This document shows positions 43,762 to 53,497 of a stretch of 64,000 bases of DNA, piece after piece (positions within the stretch are counted from its first letter, which is position 1; the number at the start of each line of letters is the position of its first letter). The position numbers were made by a program, and so were the translations under genes. Source of the DNA: Bacillus sp. OK048 (GTDB lineage: Bacteria > Bacillota > Bacilli > Bacillales > Cytobacillaceae); contig NZ_FNHN01000004.1 of NCBI RefSeq assembly GCF_900103525.1, positions 62,001 to 126,000 of the forward strand, read 5' to 3'. Under the pieces are notes generated by a model that saw nothing but the letters and a program-made list of their open reading frames with translations, searched no databases and was not told where the DNA came from.

Positions 43762-44208
43762 CTAATTTCGGTGCGCCTCGGTTTCGGAGATTTTGTCTTT
43801 TTCCAAAGAAATTGAATTCTCTGGATCCGAGTGCTTTACGTCCATTTCCCCTTGCGACGATCTAAACGTATCGCTTGATCCGGAACCCTCCATGCTTGTT
43901 TCTATTTGCTCAGCTTCTAAGTTCGTTTGGCGGGCCTGCTTATCGGCATCTTGATTTTTATCCGGCTGAATATCAACATACTCATTTGACTGTTTCTGAT
44001 TGTTATTAAACCGCTTAGCGGCAGAAATGGTTCCTTGTATCTTTTCTTCATCTTTGAAATACGCCGTTGTAGGTGTCGTTAGGAAACATACCATAAAAAA
44101 AAGTAGATAGGTGATGATAAGAAGTTGGATTGATAAAGTGATACACCATTTCTTAACTTTTGAAAACTGGCAATATTGCTTCATCAAAACGGGCGCTTTT
44201 CTCTTCAT
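43762..44208 (-). CDS. tapA: TapA-like matrix protein
   Basis: 148 residues. A basic start (MKRKAPVLMKQYCQFSKVKK) and membrane helix IQLLIITYLLFFMVCFLT are followed by TPTTAYFKDEEKIQGTISAA, the kind of site SipW cleaves in TasA, CalY and TapA. The mature part is short, hydrophilic and low-complexity (Asn, Gln, Glu, Ser rich). B. subtilis TapA is about 250 residues; this one lacks the Cys-containing folded middle. Position directly before sipW supports the assignment. It could also be only a truncated relic with an open frame. GAAGGTGGCAATTTA is the ribosome binding site. Confidence 0.6.
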   Translation of the reverse strand: MKRKAPVLMKQYCQFSKVKKWCITLSIQLLIITYLLFFMVCFLTTPTTAYFKDEEKIQGTISAAKRFNNNQKQSNEYVDIQPDKNQDADKQARQTNLEAEQIETSMEGSGSSDTFRSSQGEMDVKHSDPENSISLEKDKISETEAHRN

Positions 44209-45894
44209 TAAATTGCCACCTTCACGTTTAAAAAGTTTTTATATTTGTTCCCCCCCCTGTGCCAGGCCACCCCCCGCACAGAAGGTATATCCGGAAATCT
44301 TACTTATTTCCAGACCTCAATCATTGCATCGGCATATGCTTTTAACTGTTATACGCCTTCGGAGAGATCACACTCGTATCTTTTTCATGAAATCTACTGA
44401 TTGGTTAGCTTGGCAACTCACAAATAGAAGAATCTTCCATCAGAAGTTTACAAGATGCGTAAATATGATGATGCCTCTATTAAATATGTAATAAATTCTT
44501 TTAGACCTTGGTGTTAATTCTATGCATTCCTAAATAAATATTTTGCCAATTATTGCTGTTATAAAAAAAATTTTATCGACAATCCCCTTCATGCAACTTG
44601 TTTAATAGATAGGATTCGACGTATTTAATGGTTACCTTTCAAAGCATTTGTCAATTGTTCTTGGATTTTGACCTGTTTTGTAGTGATATTTTAGTATAAA
44701 TAACTTGCCAATGTCTTTAATGATCAAGAAATTTAGAGCCTAATATTTTATGCTCTGGGAAATGGCAAGCTATGGAATAGTTAGGAAAGTCGATTGTTAC
44801 TGAATGTGAAATGAAATACTAATCTAAGAATGTCTGAAATTGCAGAGTCGGAGGATAAAGGACATAATTTTACCAAGGAGAATATTGCTCATATGATGTC
44901 ACTATGATCATTGCCACTTTTTATTGATTCGAATTGAGCTATTATTGGTAAGGATGCCTAGTGCACCCCGAATTATCTTGGTTCACAGAATATTCCACAG
45001 ACACAAAAAGTTTCTCAGAAGCAAAAACAATATCTTTCGAAATTTACCAACACCTGACATGTAGCACCGCATAATTGATAGAATTGAAAAAAGTTCTTCC
45101 ATATTCGTTTTTTTATAATAACCTCCAAAAATATAAATAGATTAAACATATATTCTATCTATACACCGTATTTGAGAGTCTTCCCAGGTACGGATAAACT
45201 TTTTGAATTATGTGGTGTGTGAATACACAAGAATAAAAAATTGCCTTTTACTTTTGAATTTGTAGACTTCTCCATAGATTCCTTTCAACCCCTTTTTACA
45301 GCCAGCATTTTGGTATCAAAACAATAACGTTAAACATTAACCAATAAAATTAAACTACATCACATAAAATCGTAAGCGGTGAGATATTAGGTTAATTATC
45401 ATAACTTGTTCAATGAAGGAAAAAAAGCAATTGAACACTTAGAAACAGAGTTGCCATGCAAGCCATGGGATCGAATCTAGTTGGTATTGATGTAAATGAG
45501 CACATATTTCAGATTCTAATTTTTACATTCATCCGGCATGACTTAAGAAAAGTACTAATAATGTTTATTTATTTTTATGACTGAATCCTCTATTATTCTT
45601 TTTTTTTCGATAAAAAATATTTAATAAGTACAAAAATAAAGAAATTCAAATTATTTCAGTAAAAGATATCTTGTTGGTTTTCTTTATAAAGAAAATTGAA
45701 TTCTCTCGTTGAGAGGTACTTTATTCTTAAAGATTAAAGTATTCACAAATATTATACTAAATCCCAATATTTCAATTTTATGTAGGTATTTGTAAAACTG
45801 TTCTGTGGTTTCGTGACATAATATGACTGAAAATTCCCAATTTTACACTTATACTAAGACTTGCTTTACCAAATCTATTAGGGGGTGTAAATAG
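44209..45894. other. 1.7-kb gene-poor AT-rich region between the two matrix loci
   Basis: No credible gene. Near 44251-44285 there is a C-rich stretch with CTGTGCCAGGCCACCCCC, like a Bacillus GTGCCAGGCAC-type intergenic repeat. Around 45409-45480 a short frame reads LFNEGKKAIEHLETELPCKP then WDRI and stop, which has coding character and may be a fragment of a lost gene, but I cannot identify it. The right end should hold the promoter of the carboxypeptidase gene. The divergent promoter of the tapA-like gene must lie at the left end. Confidence 0.45.
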
Positions 45895-48555
45895 TTGAGG
45901 AAAAGGACTTTGAAAGACAAATTAGTAGTTTTAGCGACCGGTACAGCACTTGTAGCATCAACCTTGTTCACTGGTCTAGGCTCGCCTATCTTTGCTGAAA
46001 CTGTAAACGAAGAGTTAATCCAGCAAGAAGAAAGCTTCTCAGTTGTCACACTTGAAATTCCTAACGAAGCAGCAGCAAAAAAAATCAGGGAACTCGAAAT
46101 CGATTTTGATCACGGGATCCATGAGCACAATGGAGTGTGGGAAGTAGAAGCAGTCGTTACTCCATCGGAAGTTAAGCTGCTAGAGAAACTTGGAATTAAA
46201 GTGACGGAAACATTAATGACTGAGCAGGTATGGGAAAAAAGAGTAGATGAAAGAAACAGAACGGTTCAACGGAATGCAGGTCTAGCTGCTCAGGAAGAAA
46301 CGATGCAAATTCTTCGTGCAAATCATTACACGAACCAATCAGCAACCTTCCTTTACGTTGAAGCGAAATCCAGTGTTGGAGAAGTAGCGGGAACAGTACT
46401 AACCGCTCGCTGGACAGAGAATGGCGTAGAAAAATCGGCAACATTAGCAAAAAGAAGTGATTATGGGGCGTATCTATACCACTATTTAGAACTGCCTATA
46501 ACAGGCATTCCATCAACTGTTACAATTGTTAGTAATAAAGGAGCAACTGGGACAAGTAATGTAACAGAATGGCTTGGCGGGGAAAGGCCTGAGCCAGGTG
46601 AGCACTATGTAACTGGGTTTGTTGATCATTATATGACGCCTGCAGAAATGAATGCCAAAATGGATCAATTGGCGGCAGAATTCCCTGAGCTTGTAGAGAT
46701 CGTTGTAATGCCAAATAAATCAAATGGCTACAGACGTCATGCACAGGCATTAATGGGAACTCTTACAAATGCTTCCGTTTCTGTTACATCGAAAGCTTGG
46801 GGACATGAAGGCGGTAACGGTGTTGAAGTCAGCTTCGTGAACCCTAATGCAGCAAATCGCACTATAAATGTAATCAAGACAGATAAAAAGATTGTTGTTC
46901 AATTGGCAACAGATTCTTCTGGCAAGATTACAAGTACTGCTAAACAAGTTGTTGATGCTCTAAACAAGGATGCCAGCGACCTTGTTTCGGCAACGACATA
47001 CCGTGGAAACAGCGGAACTGGAGTTGTTGGGGCACTAACGGCAAAATTAACTGATGGCCTAAAAGCTCCTGCAGAGGTTTCCCGTGAGCCTATGACGGTA
47101 AGAGCATTCCGTATAGGTAAAGTTCGAGATGGTTCTAAACCGGGTGTACTTGGTTACTCACAAGAACATGCTCGTGAATGGGTTACACCGCTTGTTTCTA
47201 TGGAATCGGCAGAGCGTTTGCTGAGAAACTATGCTCATGACGAAGAAACAAGAAAACTGGTCGATAATCTTGATATTTTCATCGTTCCAACGGTTAACCC
47301 TGATGGTGCCAATTACAGCGTCTACGACTACAATATGCAGCGCAGAAACATGACAAATCACTGTGGACCAGAAGGATCTTCAGATTATAATGCCCGCAAC
47401 AGCTGGGGTGTCGACCTTAACCGAAATCACTCTATCGGGTCATTATTCGATGGTTTTATCGGTGCTTCAACAAGCTGTACAAGTGACACATTTGCAGGGC
47501 CTTCTGAAAACTCTGAGCCTGAAGCAAAGAATCTCGTATGGTTAGCGGATCAATTTGATAACCTTAAATTCTCTATGAATATCCATAGCCATGGCGGCTA
47601 CTTTATGTGGTCTCCAGGTGCATATGATGCAAACCGTGTAATGCTCCCTCGTCCAACAGCTGGGGAAGAAGCATTTTATTGGAAAGCATCTGAACATATC
47701 CTAAAGGTTATTCAGGATCACCGCGGAACGGTCATTCAACCAACACGGACAGGCCCAATTCCTGATGTATTGTATTCCGCTGCAGGTAACTCAGCTGATT
47801 ATTTATGGTATGCAAAAGGCATCTATGCTTGGAACTTTGAAGTAGGTGCACCATTATGGAATGGTAGAAGTTGGGTTTCTGTCGGATTCCAGCCTGTTTA
47901 TACAGAAGGTCATGAAGAGGCGATGGAATTTGCAAATGGATTTATCGGAATGCTTGAAGTGGCGTTAGAACAAGCTGGGGATAAGACAAACCCTGAATCA
48001 AAGGCTGTACCTGGAAGTGGAAGATATGCTAAACCAGTTGAGGTGGATATTGAAACAAGTGAACCGGCTACTGTTTATTACACATTAGACGGAAGCCGCC
48101 CAACGTTTGATTCAGCTAAAATTCAGCTTTCTGGAATTCGTGAGGGTGCAGAAAAACTAAAAATTGATGCCACTACAACGATTAAATACTTCTCCGTCGA
48201 TGCGGCAAGGAATGTTGAAAATAATTACGATCCAAAAGGTAAAGATAATAACTATAATTCTGTAACACTTACAATTGGCGGCGACCAAACTAAAGAGCCT
48301 GGAGCTGCAGACTTAATAGCCCTTGTAAACCGCTTTGACAAAGAAGGCGGATTCACAAATACTCCGGCTGTTCGTCAGCTAACAACACATTTAAGTGCAT
48401 TAGAGGTTTATGAAAAACAAGGGGCTACTGAAAAAATTCTAAAGCATTTGGGAACCTTTAAGACATTGCTTGACAGCCAAAAGAAAACTGGCGTGATTTC
48501 AGAAAAGGCATATAATTCTATCCTTGCCTACGCTGACTATTTAACTGTGAAGTGA
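45895..48555 (+). CDS. Secreted M14 zinc carboxypeptidase with FIMAH-like domain
   Basis: 886 residues; TTG start behind AGGGGGTG. Sec signal (1-35, ending SPIFAE); N-terminal alpha/beta propeptide-like region (about 45-250); M14 catalytic domain with zinc ligands in QEHAREW (His425, Glu428) and NIHSHGG (His564), substrate-binding VDLNRNHS, and catalytic Glu in WNFEVG (about 649). A roughly 110-residue insertion sits before the HxxE motif (about 300-400). Then a chitobiase-type beta domain (VYYTLDGSRPTFD, about 720-800), and a C-terminal FIMAH-like helical domain (about 805-886, LSALEVYEKQGATEKILKHL). It should trim peptides outside the cell. The same C-terminal domain type occurs in the M28 peptidase at 49847. 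Confidence 0.9.
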   Translation: MRKRTLKDKLVVLATGTALVASTLFTGLGSPIFAETVNEELIQQEESFSVVTLEIPNEAAAKKIRELEIDFDHGIHEHNGVWEVEAVVTPSEVKLLEKLGIKVTETLMTEQVWEKRVDERNRTVQRNAGLAAQEETMQILRANHYTNQSATFLYVEAKSSVGEVAGTVLTARWTENGVEKSATLAKRSDYGAYLYHYLELPITGIPSTVTIVSNKGATGTSNVTEWLGGERPEPGEHYVTGFVDHYMTPAEMNAKMDQLAAEFPELVEIVVMPNKSNGYRRHAQALMGTLTNASVSVTSKAWGHEGGNGVEVSFVNPNAANRTINVIKTDKKIVVQLATDSSGKITSTAKQVVDALNKDASDLVSATTYRGNSGTGVVGALTAKLTDGLKAPAEVSREPMTVRAFRIGKVRDGSKPGVLGYSQEHAREWVTPLVSMESAERLLRNYAHDEETRKLVDNLDIFIVPTVNPDGANYSVYDYNMQRRNMTNHCGPEGSSDYNARNSWGVDLNRNHSIGSLFDGFIGASTSCTSDTFAGPSENSEPEAKNLVWLADQFDNLKFSMNIHSHGGYFMWSPGAYDANRVMLPRPTAGEEAFYWKASEHILKVIQDHRGTVIQPTRTGPIPDVLYSAAGNSADYLWYAKGIYAWNFEVGAPLWNGRSWVSVGFQPVYTEGHEEAMEFANGFIGMLEVALEQAGDKTNPESKAVPGSGRYAKPVEVDIETSEPATVYYTLDGSRPTFDSAKIQLSGIREGAEKLKIDATTTIKYFSVDAARNVENNYDPKGKDNNYNSVTLTIGGDQTKEPGAADLIALVNRFDKEGGFTNTPAVRQLTTHLSALEVYEKQGATEKILKHLGTFKTLLDSQKKTGVISEKAYNSILAYADYLTVK

Positions 48556-48646
48556 GACACTAGTTTTGAAATTGATAGAGTAATGGCCCACAACTAAAAA
48601 TGGTGCCACTGCTAAAGCATCCTAGCTTTATCCGCTAGTGGACAAG

Positions 48647-48686
48647 CTATCTCCTTGTGACAGTTCACCTTGTCACAAGGGGATAG
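48647..48686. terminator. Strong hairpin between the carboxypeptidase and TasA-like genes
   Basis: CTATCtCCTTGTGACA pairs with TGTCACAAGGgGATAG around GTTCACCT. No U-run follows (AATCAATAATTT), so it may be a processing or 3'-stabilising hairpin, or a weak terminator, 90 bp after the peptidase stop. Confidence 0.55.
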
Positions 48687-48785
48687 AATCAATAATTTAA
48701 GGAATTACGGATTTAACTCCTCAAATGGAATCTCAACCATGATGAGGGGACAAAAATACGCAAAAATTATGAGGGGGAATTATTA

Positions 48786-49361
48786 ATGGGTTTTAAGAAA
48801 AGTTTAGGAATGGGCATTATGTCTGGAATGTTGGGTCTAGCACTAGTAGGTGGAGCTACATATGCTTACTTTAGCGATACCGAAACATCAACTTATACAT
48901 TTGCTGCGGGAACATTGGATTTATCTGTTAACCCTACTGAGTTCGTTAATCTGGATAATCTTAAGCCTGGAGATTCTATGTCTCGTACTTTTGAACTTAT
49001 TAACAAAGGTTCCCTTAATATCAAGGACGTGACATTGAAAACAGATTATACATTGATTGATGCAAAAGGGGATAACACTGAAGACTTTGCTAAGCATATC
49101 CAAGTGGAGTTCTTATATAACATGGATAAGTTAAATGAAGTAGTTTATGAAACAACATTAGCTGACTTAAAAAACATGACCCCGGATGCAGTTGCGGATA
49201 ATATTTTCGGTAACAATGGACTTGCTGTTGGTGATTTGAATGATCTGGTTGTTAAATTCAACTTTGTTGATAATGGTAATGATCAAAATCAATTCCAAGG
49301 TGACTCTTTAAAACTTACTTGGACATTTGTAGCTAACCAAATGGGTGGCGAGGAGAAATAA
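48786..49361 (+). CDS. TasA/CalY-like (camelysin family) secreted protein
   Basis: 191 residues. The N-terminus MGFKKSLGMGIMSGMLGLAL then VGGATYAYFSDTETSTYTFA is the classic SipW-dependent signal peptide with the YFSD motif just after the cleavage site. The mature protein contains NLKPGDSMSRTFELINKGSL, the beta-sandwich typical of TasA amyloid and camelysin proteins, and ends NQFQGDSLKLTWTFVANQMG. Members form extracellular fibres or act as surface metalloprotease-like proteins. GAGGGGGAATTATTA precedes ATG. No sipW is adjacent; the nearest is at 43064-43630. The C-terminal 30 residues closely match the deleted copy at 42805. Confidence 0.9.
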   Translation: MGFKKSLGMGIMSGMLGLALVGGATYAYFSDTETSTYTFAAGTLDLSVNPTEFVNLDNLKPGDSMSRTFELINKGSLNIKDVTLKTDYTLIDAKGDNTEDFAKHIQVEFLYNMDKLNEVVYETTLADLKNMTPDAVADNIFGNNGLAVGDLNDLVVKFNFVDNGNDQNQFQGDSLKLTWTFVANQMGGEEK

Positions 49362-49375
49362 GGTTTAAATTAAAG

Positions 49376-49418
49376 GAAGGGTATTCACCGAAAGACTTGC
49401 CTTTTGGTGGGACCCTTC
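49376..49418 (+). terminator. Hairpin after the TasA-like gene
   Basis: GAAGGGT and ACCCTTC form the outer helix, and CACCGAAAG with CTTTTGGTG the inner one (49376-49418), with TCTCTTATG after it. It starts 15 bp past the stop. Confidence 0.6.
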
Positions 49419-49846
49419 TCTTATGAATTTAAGTTTAAGAGATAGATTACTAGACTTGTATTGTTTGACCAAATTGGAATTCGAGCCTCATTATGATGTG
49501 TTTGCAATTTTATAGTATCTCTCTATGGAATGATTACACCACTCTTGAATCTTGAGAAGAGGGACGTAGGAAAATGGATCATAAAAAAATGAAGGGAGGT
49601 GATTTGCAAGCGCTTTCCCATTAGGTTGCTTAAGAGGCACTTCCCTTTAGTTACATAGGAATTGAGGTTAAATAAAAGGTTCTTGGATTTCTTTGTAAAA
49701 TGATACGGGTATGGCTGCCTTAAGAGCCTTGTTAAGAATTTGGGAAGAGTGGAAAGTTTACCACGCTGCTAATGTTTTCAACTTAAAGGCGCGGAATGTT
49801 ACAAAAAGGCAAGTATTAGACTGAAAAAAAAAACAAAGGGAGGATT
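49419..49846. other. Gene-free stretch before the M28 peptidase
   Basis: About 430 bp without a convincing ORF. AAGGGAGGTGATTTGC (49592) looks like an unused ribosome binding site with TTG, followed by a short frame that stops early. The promoter of the peptidase gene should be here. I see no repeat or RNA motif. Confidence 0.35.
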
Positions 49847-51505
49847 ATGATGAAAAGGTTTGGTTTGAAAAAAAGTTTTGTCATGGCGATCATAATGGCA
49901 CTTCTGCTTGGTACGAACCTAATGAGTTCTACGGCTGCGGAAAATCGAATTTTCAATGATATGCCACATACAGGAAATGTTTTCGCGGACATGGAAAAAC
50001 AAATTGATTATTTTAAAGAAGATGGGAATATCCGGAATGATATCGCGGTCCGTACCTTAAAAATGCACCTTAGCGGAGTAGCTCTTTTTCAAAAACAAGG
50101 ACAGACTGACAAGGTAATTAAGCAAATGCAGAGTTTTAAACGCCTGCTTGATAATCAGAAAAGCAACGGAGGCATTTCCGGAATAGCGCATGATGTTCTG
50201 AATACGTACACGCAATACGTGATTGGAAAAATTAATGGTCCATTTAACTCTGATAATGTTATGCAGCATATCAAACATCTAAGTGTTGATATTGGGCCAA
50301 GGGAGGCAGGCAGCGACGGAGAGAGAGCAGGTGCTGAATACATTGAAAGTGTGTTGAAAAGTTACGGCTATGAGACCAAAATCGAGGAAGCCCCAAGAAG
50401 CAATCGGACAGAATTGCTGCTTAAGGTACTCTCTGATAATAACAAGATCATTCCATTAAGGGCAGTTAGCAATGCCCCGCAAACGACCGGAAACGGGATC
50501 ACTGGAAATCTATATAATGCGGGTACAGGCCAACCGGGTGATTTCACTGCGGCAGCGAGTGGCAAAATCGCTTTAATACAAAATGGTGGAATCACTGCCG
50601 GGGCCAAGGCGACCAACGCAATGGCTGCAGGTGCGATAGGTGTCCTTATATATGACAACCAGGATCGTTTTACCCTTCCATCTGTATCCCTAGGCACCGT
50701 ACGCCCTAACATTCCGGTTGGGGCAATTACCAAGAAGGATGGGGAAGCATTTGTTTCTCAACTGTCAAAGGGAAATGTGGAAGTCCAACTTTCAATTAAA
50801 ACACTTACGAATCAAAAAACAGTCAATGTAATCGCTGTTAAAAAGCCAAAAGGCGTTGCAAATCCTGAAATATATTACATTGGCTCACATTTGGACAGTG
50901 TTCCATTCGCGCCAGGTGCCAATGATGACGCCTCTGGAACGTCTACACTAATGGAGTTGGCAAGGATCTTTAAGGACTATGATGGCGATAAAGAATTACG
51001 CTTCGCTGCATTTGGGGGCGAAGAACTTGGATTTGTCGGCTCGCGATACCATATCGGTAATTTGTCACAAGATGAAGTTAACAGAACAAAAGCTCAGTTT
51101 CAGATGGATATGACTGGTACCGCTTGGGTTCCTGCCTCGCAACTTTTTATTAATACTGTAGATGGGAAATCGAATCTTGTTTCGCAATCAACACACCAGG
51201 CTGCTGAAAAACTAGATATTAATAAAGATTTATTGCCTGTTCATATGTTGAGTAGGTCTGATCATGTTCCATTCCACGAGAAAGGGGTATCTTCAGCACT
51301 GTTCATATGGATGGAACCTGGAACACCACCTGGGGGAGCTAATATCGAGCCTTATTATCACTCGTTAGAGGATAAAATAGAGCATGTTAGCCCTGAAAGA
51401 TTACAACTTACCGGGGATGTAGTTTTTAAAGCCATTTCTGATCTAATTGGTTTCCAGAAAAATAGTGGTAAGAATGAAGATGCATCACTAAATAAAGCTT
51501 CATAG
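49847..51505 (+). CDS. Secreted M28 aminopeptidase with N-terminal FIMAH-like and PA domains
   Basis: 552 residues. Sec signal (1-31, ending STAAE); FIMAH-like helical domain (about 45-125, LKMHLSGVALFQKQGQTDKV); protease-associated insertion (about 195-320, GKIALIQNGGITAGAKATNA, MAAGAIGVLIYDN); M28 catalytic domain with zinc ligands GSHLDSV (His348), GANDDASG (Asp360), GGEELG (Glu392/393), MDMTG (Asp421) and YYHSLED (His505). It resembles YwaD/PhrH-type leucyl aminopeptidases, which lack the FIMAH-like part. GGGAGGATT precedes ATG. Together with the M14 enzyme it would give external peptide degradation from both ends. Confidence 0.9.
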   Translation: MMKRFGLKKSFVMAIIMALLLGTNLMSSTAAENRIFNDMPHTGNVFADMEKQIDYFKEDGNIRNDIAVRTLKMHLSGVALFQKQGQTDKVIKQMQSFKRLLDNQKSNGGISGIAHDVLNTYTQYVIGKINGPFNSDNVMQHIKHLSVDIGPREAGSDGERAGAEYIESVLKSYGYETKIEEAPRSNRTELLLKVLSDNNKIIPLRAVSNAPQTTGNGITGNLYNAGTGQPGDFTAAASGKIALIQNGGITAGAKATNAMAAGAIGVLIYDNQDRFTLPSVSLGTVRPNIPVGAITKKDGEAFVSQLSKGNVEVQLSIKTLTNQKTVNVIAVKKPKGVANPEIYYIGSHLDSVPFAPGANDDASGTSTLMELARIFKDYDGDKELRFAAFGGEELGFVGSRYHIGNLSQDEVNRTKAQFQMDMTGTAWVPASQLFINTVDGKSNLVSQSTHQAAEKLDINKDLLPVHMLSRSDHVPFHEKGVSSALFIWMEPGTPPGGANIEPYYHSLEDKIEHVSPERLQLTGDVVFKAISDLIGFQKNSGKNEDASLNKAS

Positions 51506-51573
51506 ATTCATAGTCAAACAGATGAATGCCTGGCGAACAGCGTGATTCCTAAGGAATCTCCAGATAAGCAACC

Positions 51574-51610
51574 AAATATCCTTGGGAAGCCCCAAGGATA
51601 TTTGATATTT
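51574..51610 (+). terminator. Terminator of the M28 peptidase gene
   Basis: AAATATCCTTGGG and CCCAAGGATATTT (51574-51586 with 51591-51603), followed by GATATTTTAAT. Confidence 0.85.
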
Positions 51611-51801
51611 TAATAACTTGATTTCAATTGCCAGCATGGGTTTAATAATTAAAGAATCTAATTGTTGTATTTGCTTCGGTTACATTATTTAATGCTTTCG
51701 CTATGTCCCTTTTTCATTAAATGGCTCAACGTAGTTCTTGAATATTTTCTTCATAACATCTTCCACAATCGAGCCGAATAAGAGGAAGATTGAAGAATGT
51801 A

Positions 51802-51846
51802 AAATAGCTATAAAAATCAACTTGATTTTTATAGCTATTTGTCTTG
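51802..51846. terminator. 39-bp perfect palindrome, probable terminator for rlmD
   Basis: AAATAGCTATAAAAATCAA and its exact complement flank a single C (51802-51840). It lies within 500 bp of otherwise gene-free DNA (51506-52002), 160 bp past the rlmD stop. The 79-codon frame crossing it has no ribosome binding site and is not called. Confidence 0.5.
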
Positions 51847-52002
51847 CTTTAATATCTTTTACTCAAGCTGCCGTTTCTAATCTCCAGTACAATATCAGCA
51901 TATTCCGAAACAGAAGCCGAGTGAGTAACAATATTATTCTTTTCTCCAATAAATATTTTCCGCCTTGTGATTGATTCCATCTATCCAAACAGAAGCTAAG
52001 GG

Positions 52003-53391
52003 TTAGTTGCCTTCTTTTAAAATGAGCTGCGAGATACACTCGACGTGCGCCGTCTGCGGAAACATATCCACAGGCTGTATATATTTGACTTCATATTTGG
52101 CACTTAACATTTGAATATCTTTTGCCAACGTGGATGGGTTGCATGAAATATAAATAAGCTTTTCTGCTTCTGACTGCAAGATGGTTTGGATTAATTGTCC
52201 GTCAAGGCCTGTCCTAGGTGGATCGACGATGATGACATCTGGCTTCCAACCCTTTTTTACCCATTTAGGCAGGACTTCTTCTGCTTTTCCTGGTACATAC
52301 TTTGTATTGGTGAACCCGTGGCGCTTTGCATTTTTCTTAGCGTCCTCAATCGATTCCGGAATTACATCCATTCCACGCACTTCTGCCGCCTGATCTGCCA
52401 GCCATAAGCCAATCGTTCCCACTCCACAATAAGCATCGATTATCTTTTCCTTACCTGTCAGTGCCGCAGCATTTTTCACTTCATTATAAAGCTTAATAGT
52501 TTGCACAGGATTCAACTGAAAGAACGTTCTTGCTGAAAGCTCAAATTGCAGGTCACCCAATGTTTCTTGGATAAACTCTTCTCCTGCTAACGGCATGGTT
52601 TCCTCGCCAAAAATCAGCGACGTTTTTTGCTCATTGACGTTTTGGACGATTGATTTCACATTTGGAAGACGTTTTTGAATTTCCTTGATAATCTGCTCTT
52701 TCTTCGGTAATTCTTTTTGATTCGTAATGAGCACAACCTGTAGCTCGCCACTTTGCACTCCTACGCGGGTAACTATCGTTCTAACAATGCCTTTGCGTGA
52801 CTTTTCATTATAAATCGTTATTTTTAGCTCTTCGAGAATTTTTTTAACTGCATTAACCGCTTCATTCGTTTGGGAATGCTGGACAGCACAATGTTCAATA
52901 TCGATGAGTTGATGCGAGTTCAGACCATACAATCCCGCCAACACCTTGCCGTCCCTTCCTGCAAGTTGAAAACTGCTCTTGTTGCGATAGCCCCATGGGT
53001 CATCCATACCAATGGTTTCACGGATATCGAGTTGATCAACGGCAAGTCTCGTATGCCGTTCAAGTGATTGGATGACAATATCACGTTTTTCTTTCAATTG
53101 CTGGTCATATTTTAAATGCTGCAACTGGCAGCCTCCGCATTGTTCATATACCGGACATGGCGGCTGAACGCGATGCGGTGATTGGATGCGAATCTTTTTT
53201 ATTTTTGCCTCTGCAAATTTAGGATTGATCTTAGTTGCCTCGACCACTACCTCTTCACCTGGCAGTGCACCAGGCACAAATACTACCTGCTTTTTAAAAT
53301 AACCGACCCCTTCACCATTAATACCAAGTCGTTTGATGGTAAGTGGAAATGTTTGATTTAGTTGGATTTTTATTGATTGATCTGTTTTCAT
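52003..53391 (-). CDS. rlmD: 23S rRNA (uracil-C5)-methyltransferase RlmD/RlmCD
   Basis: 462 residues from ATG 53391, which has GGAGTG upstream; the in-frame codon at 53430 would add 13 residues without a good site. An N-terminal TRAM domain ([20 protein letters not shown]), 4Fe-4S cysteines in [18 protein letters not shown]-binding [23 protein letters not shown], and the catalytic Cys in [12 protein letters not shown] are all present. It methylates U1939 and, in Bacillus-type RlmCD enzymes, also U747 of 23S rRNA. It follows pdaA on the same strand after a terminator. Confidence 0.92.
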   Translation of the reverse strand: MKTDQSIKIQLNQTFPLTIKRLGINGEGVGYFKKQVVFVPGALPGEEVVVEATKINPKFAEAKIKKIRIQSPHRVQPPCPVYEQCGGCQLQHLKYDQQLKEKRDIVIQSLERHTRLAVDQLDIRETIGMDDPWGYRNKSSFQLAGRDGKVLAGLYGLNSHQLIDIEHCAVQHSQTNEAVNAVKKILEELKITIYNEKSRKGIVRTIVTRVGVQSGELQVVLITNQKELPKKEQIIKEIQKRLPNVKSIVQNVNEQKTSLIFGEETMPLAGEEFIQETLGDLQFELSARTFFQLNPVQTIKLYNEVKNAAALTGKEKIIDAYCGVGTIGLWLADQAAEVRGMDVIPESIEDAKKNAKRHGFTNTKYVPGKAEEVLPKWVKKGWKPDVIIVDPPRTGLDGQLIQTILQSEAEKLIYISCNPSTLAKDIQMLSAKYEVKYIQPVDMFPQTAHVECISQLILKEGN

Positions 53392-53454
53392 ATTGTTCTC
53401 ACTCCAAATTTCGCTACCGTTTGATTTCACCGTATTATAGCATTATTTACAGAG

Positions 53455-53480
53455 AAAAGCCGAATTCATTCGAATCCGGC
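53455..53480 (-). terminator. Terminator of pdaA
   Basis: GCCGaATTC (53459-53467) pairs with GAATcCGGC (53472-53480), followed on the minus strand by TTTTCTCT, 18 bp past the pdaA stop. Confidence 0.75.
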
Positions 53481-53497
53481 ATCCCTTTTTATCATTT

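Noticed and set aside
44111..44491. 126-codon plus-strand ORF
   Set aside because: Antisense to the TapA-like gene with many Cys/Arg/His typical of shadow frames, and no start signal.
45440..45600. Possible IS110-type transposase start (LVGIDVNEHIF)
   Set aside because: Only about ten residues look similar, then the frame becomes random hydrophobic sequence; no ends or catalytic residues were found.
51738..51974. 78-codon plus-strand ORF
   Set aside because: It runs through a 39-bp perfect palindrome and has no ribosome binding site.
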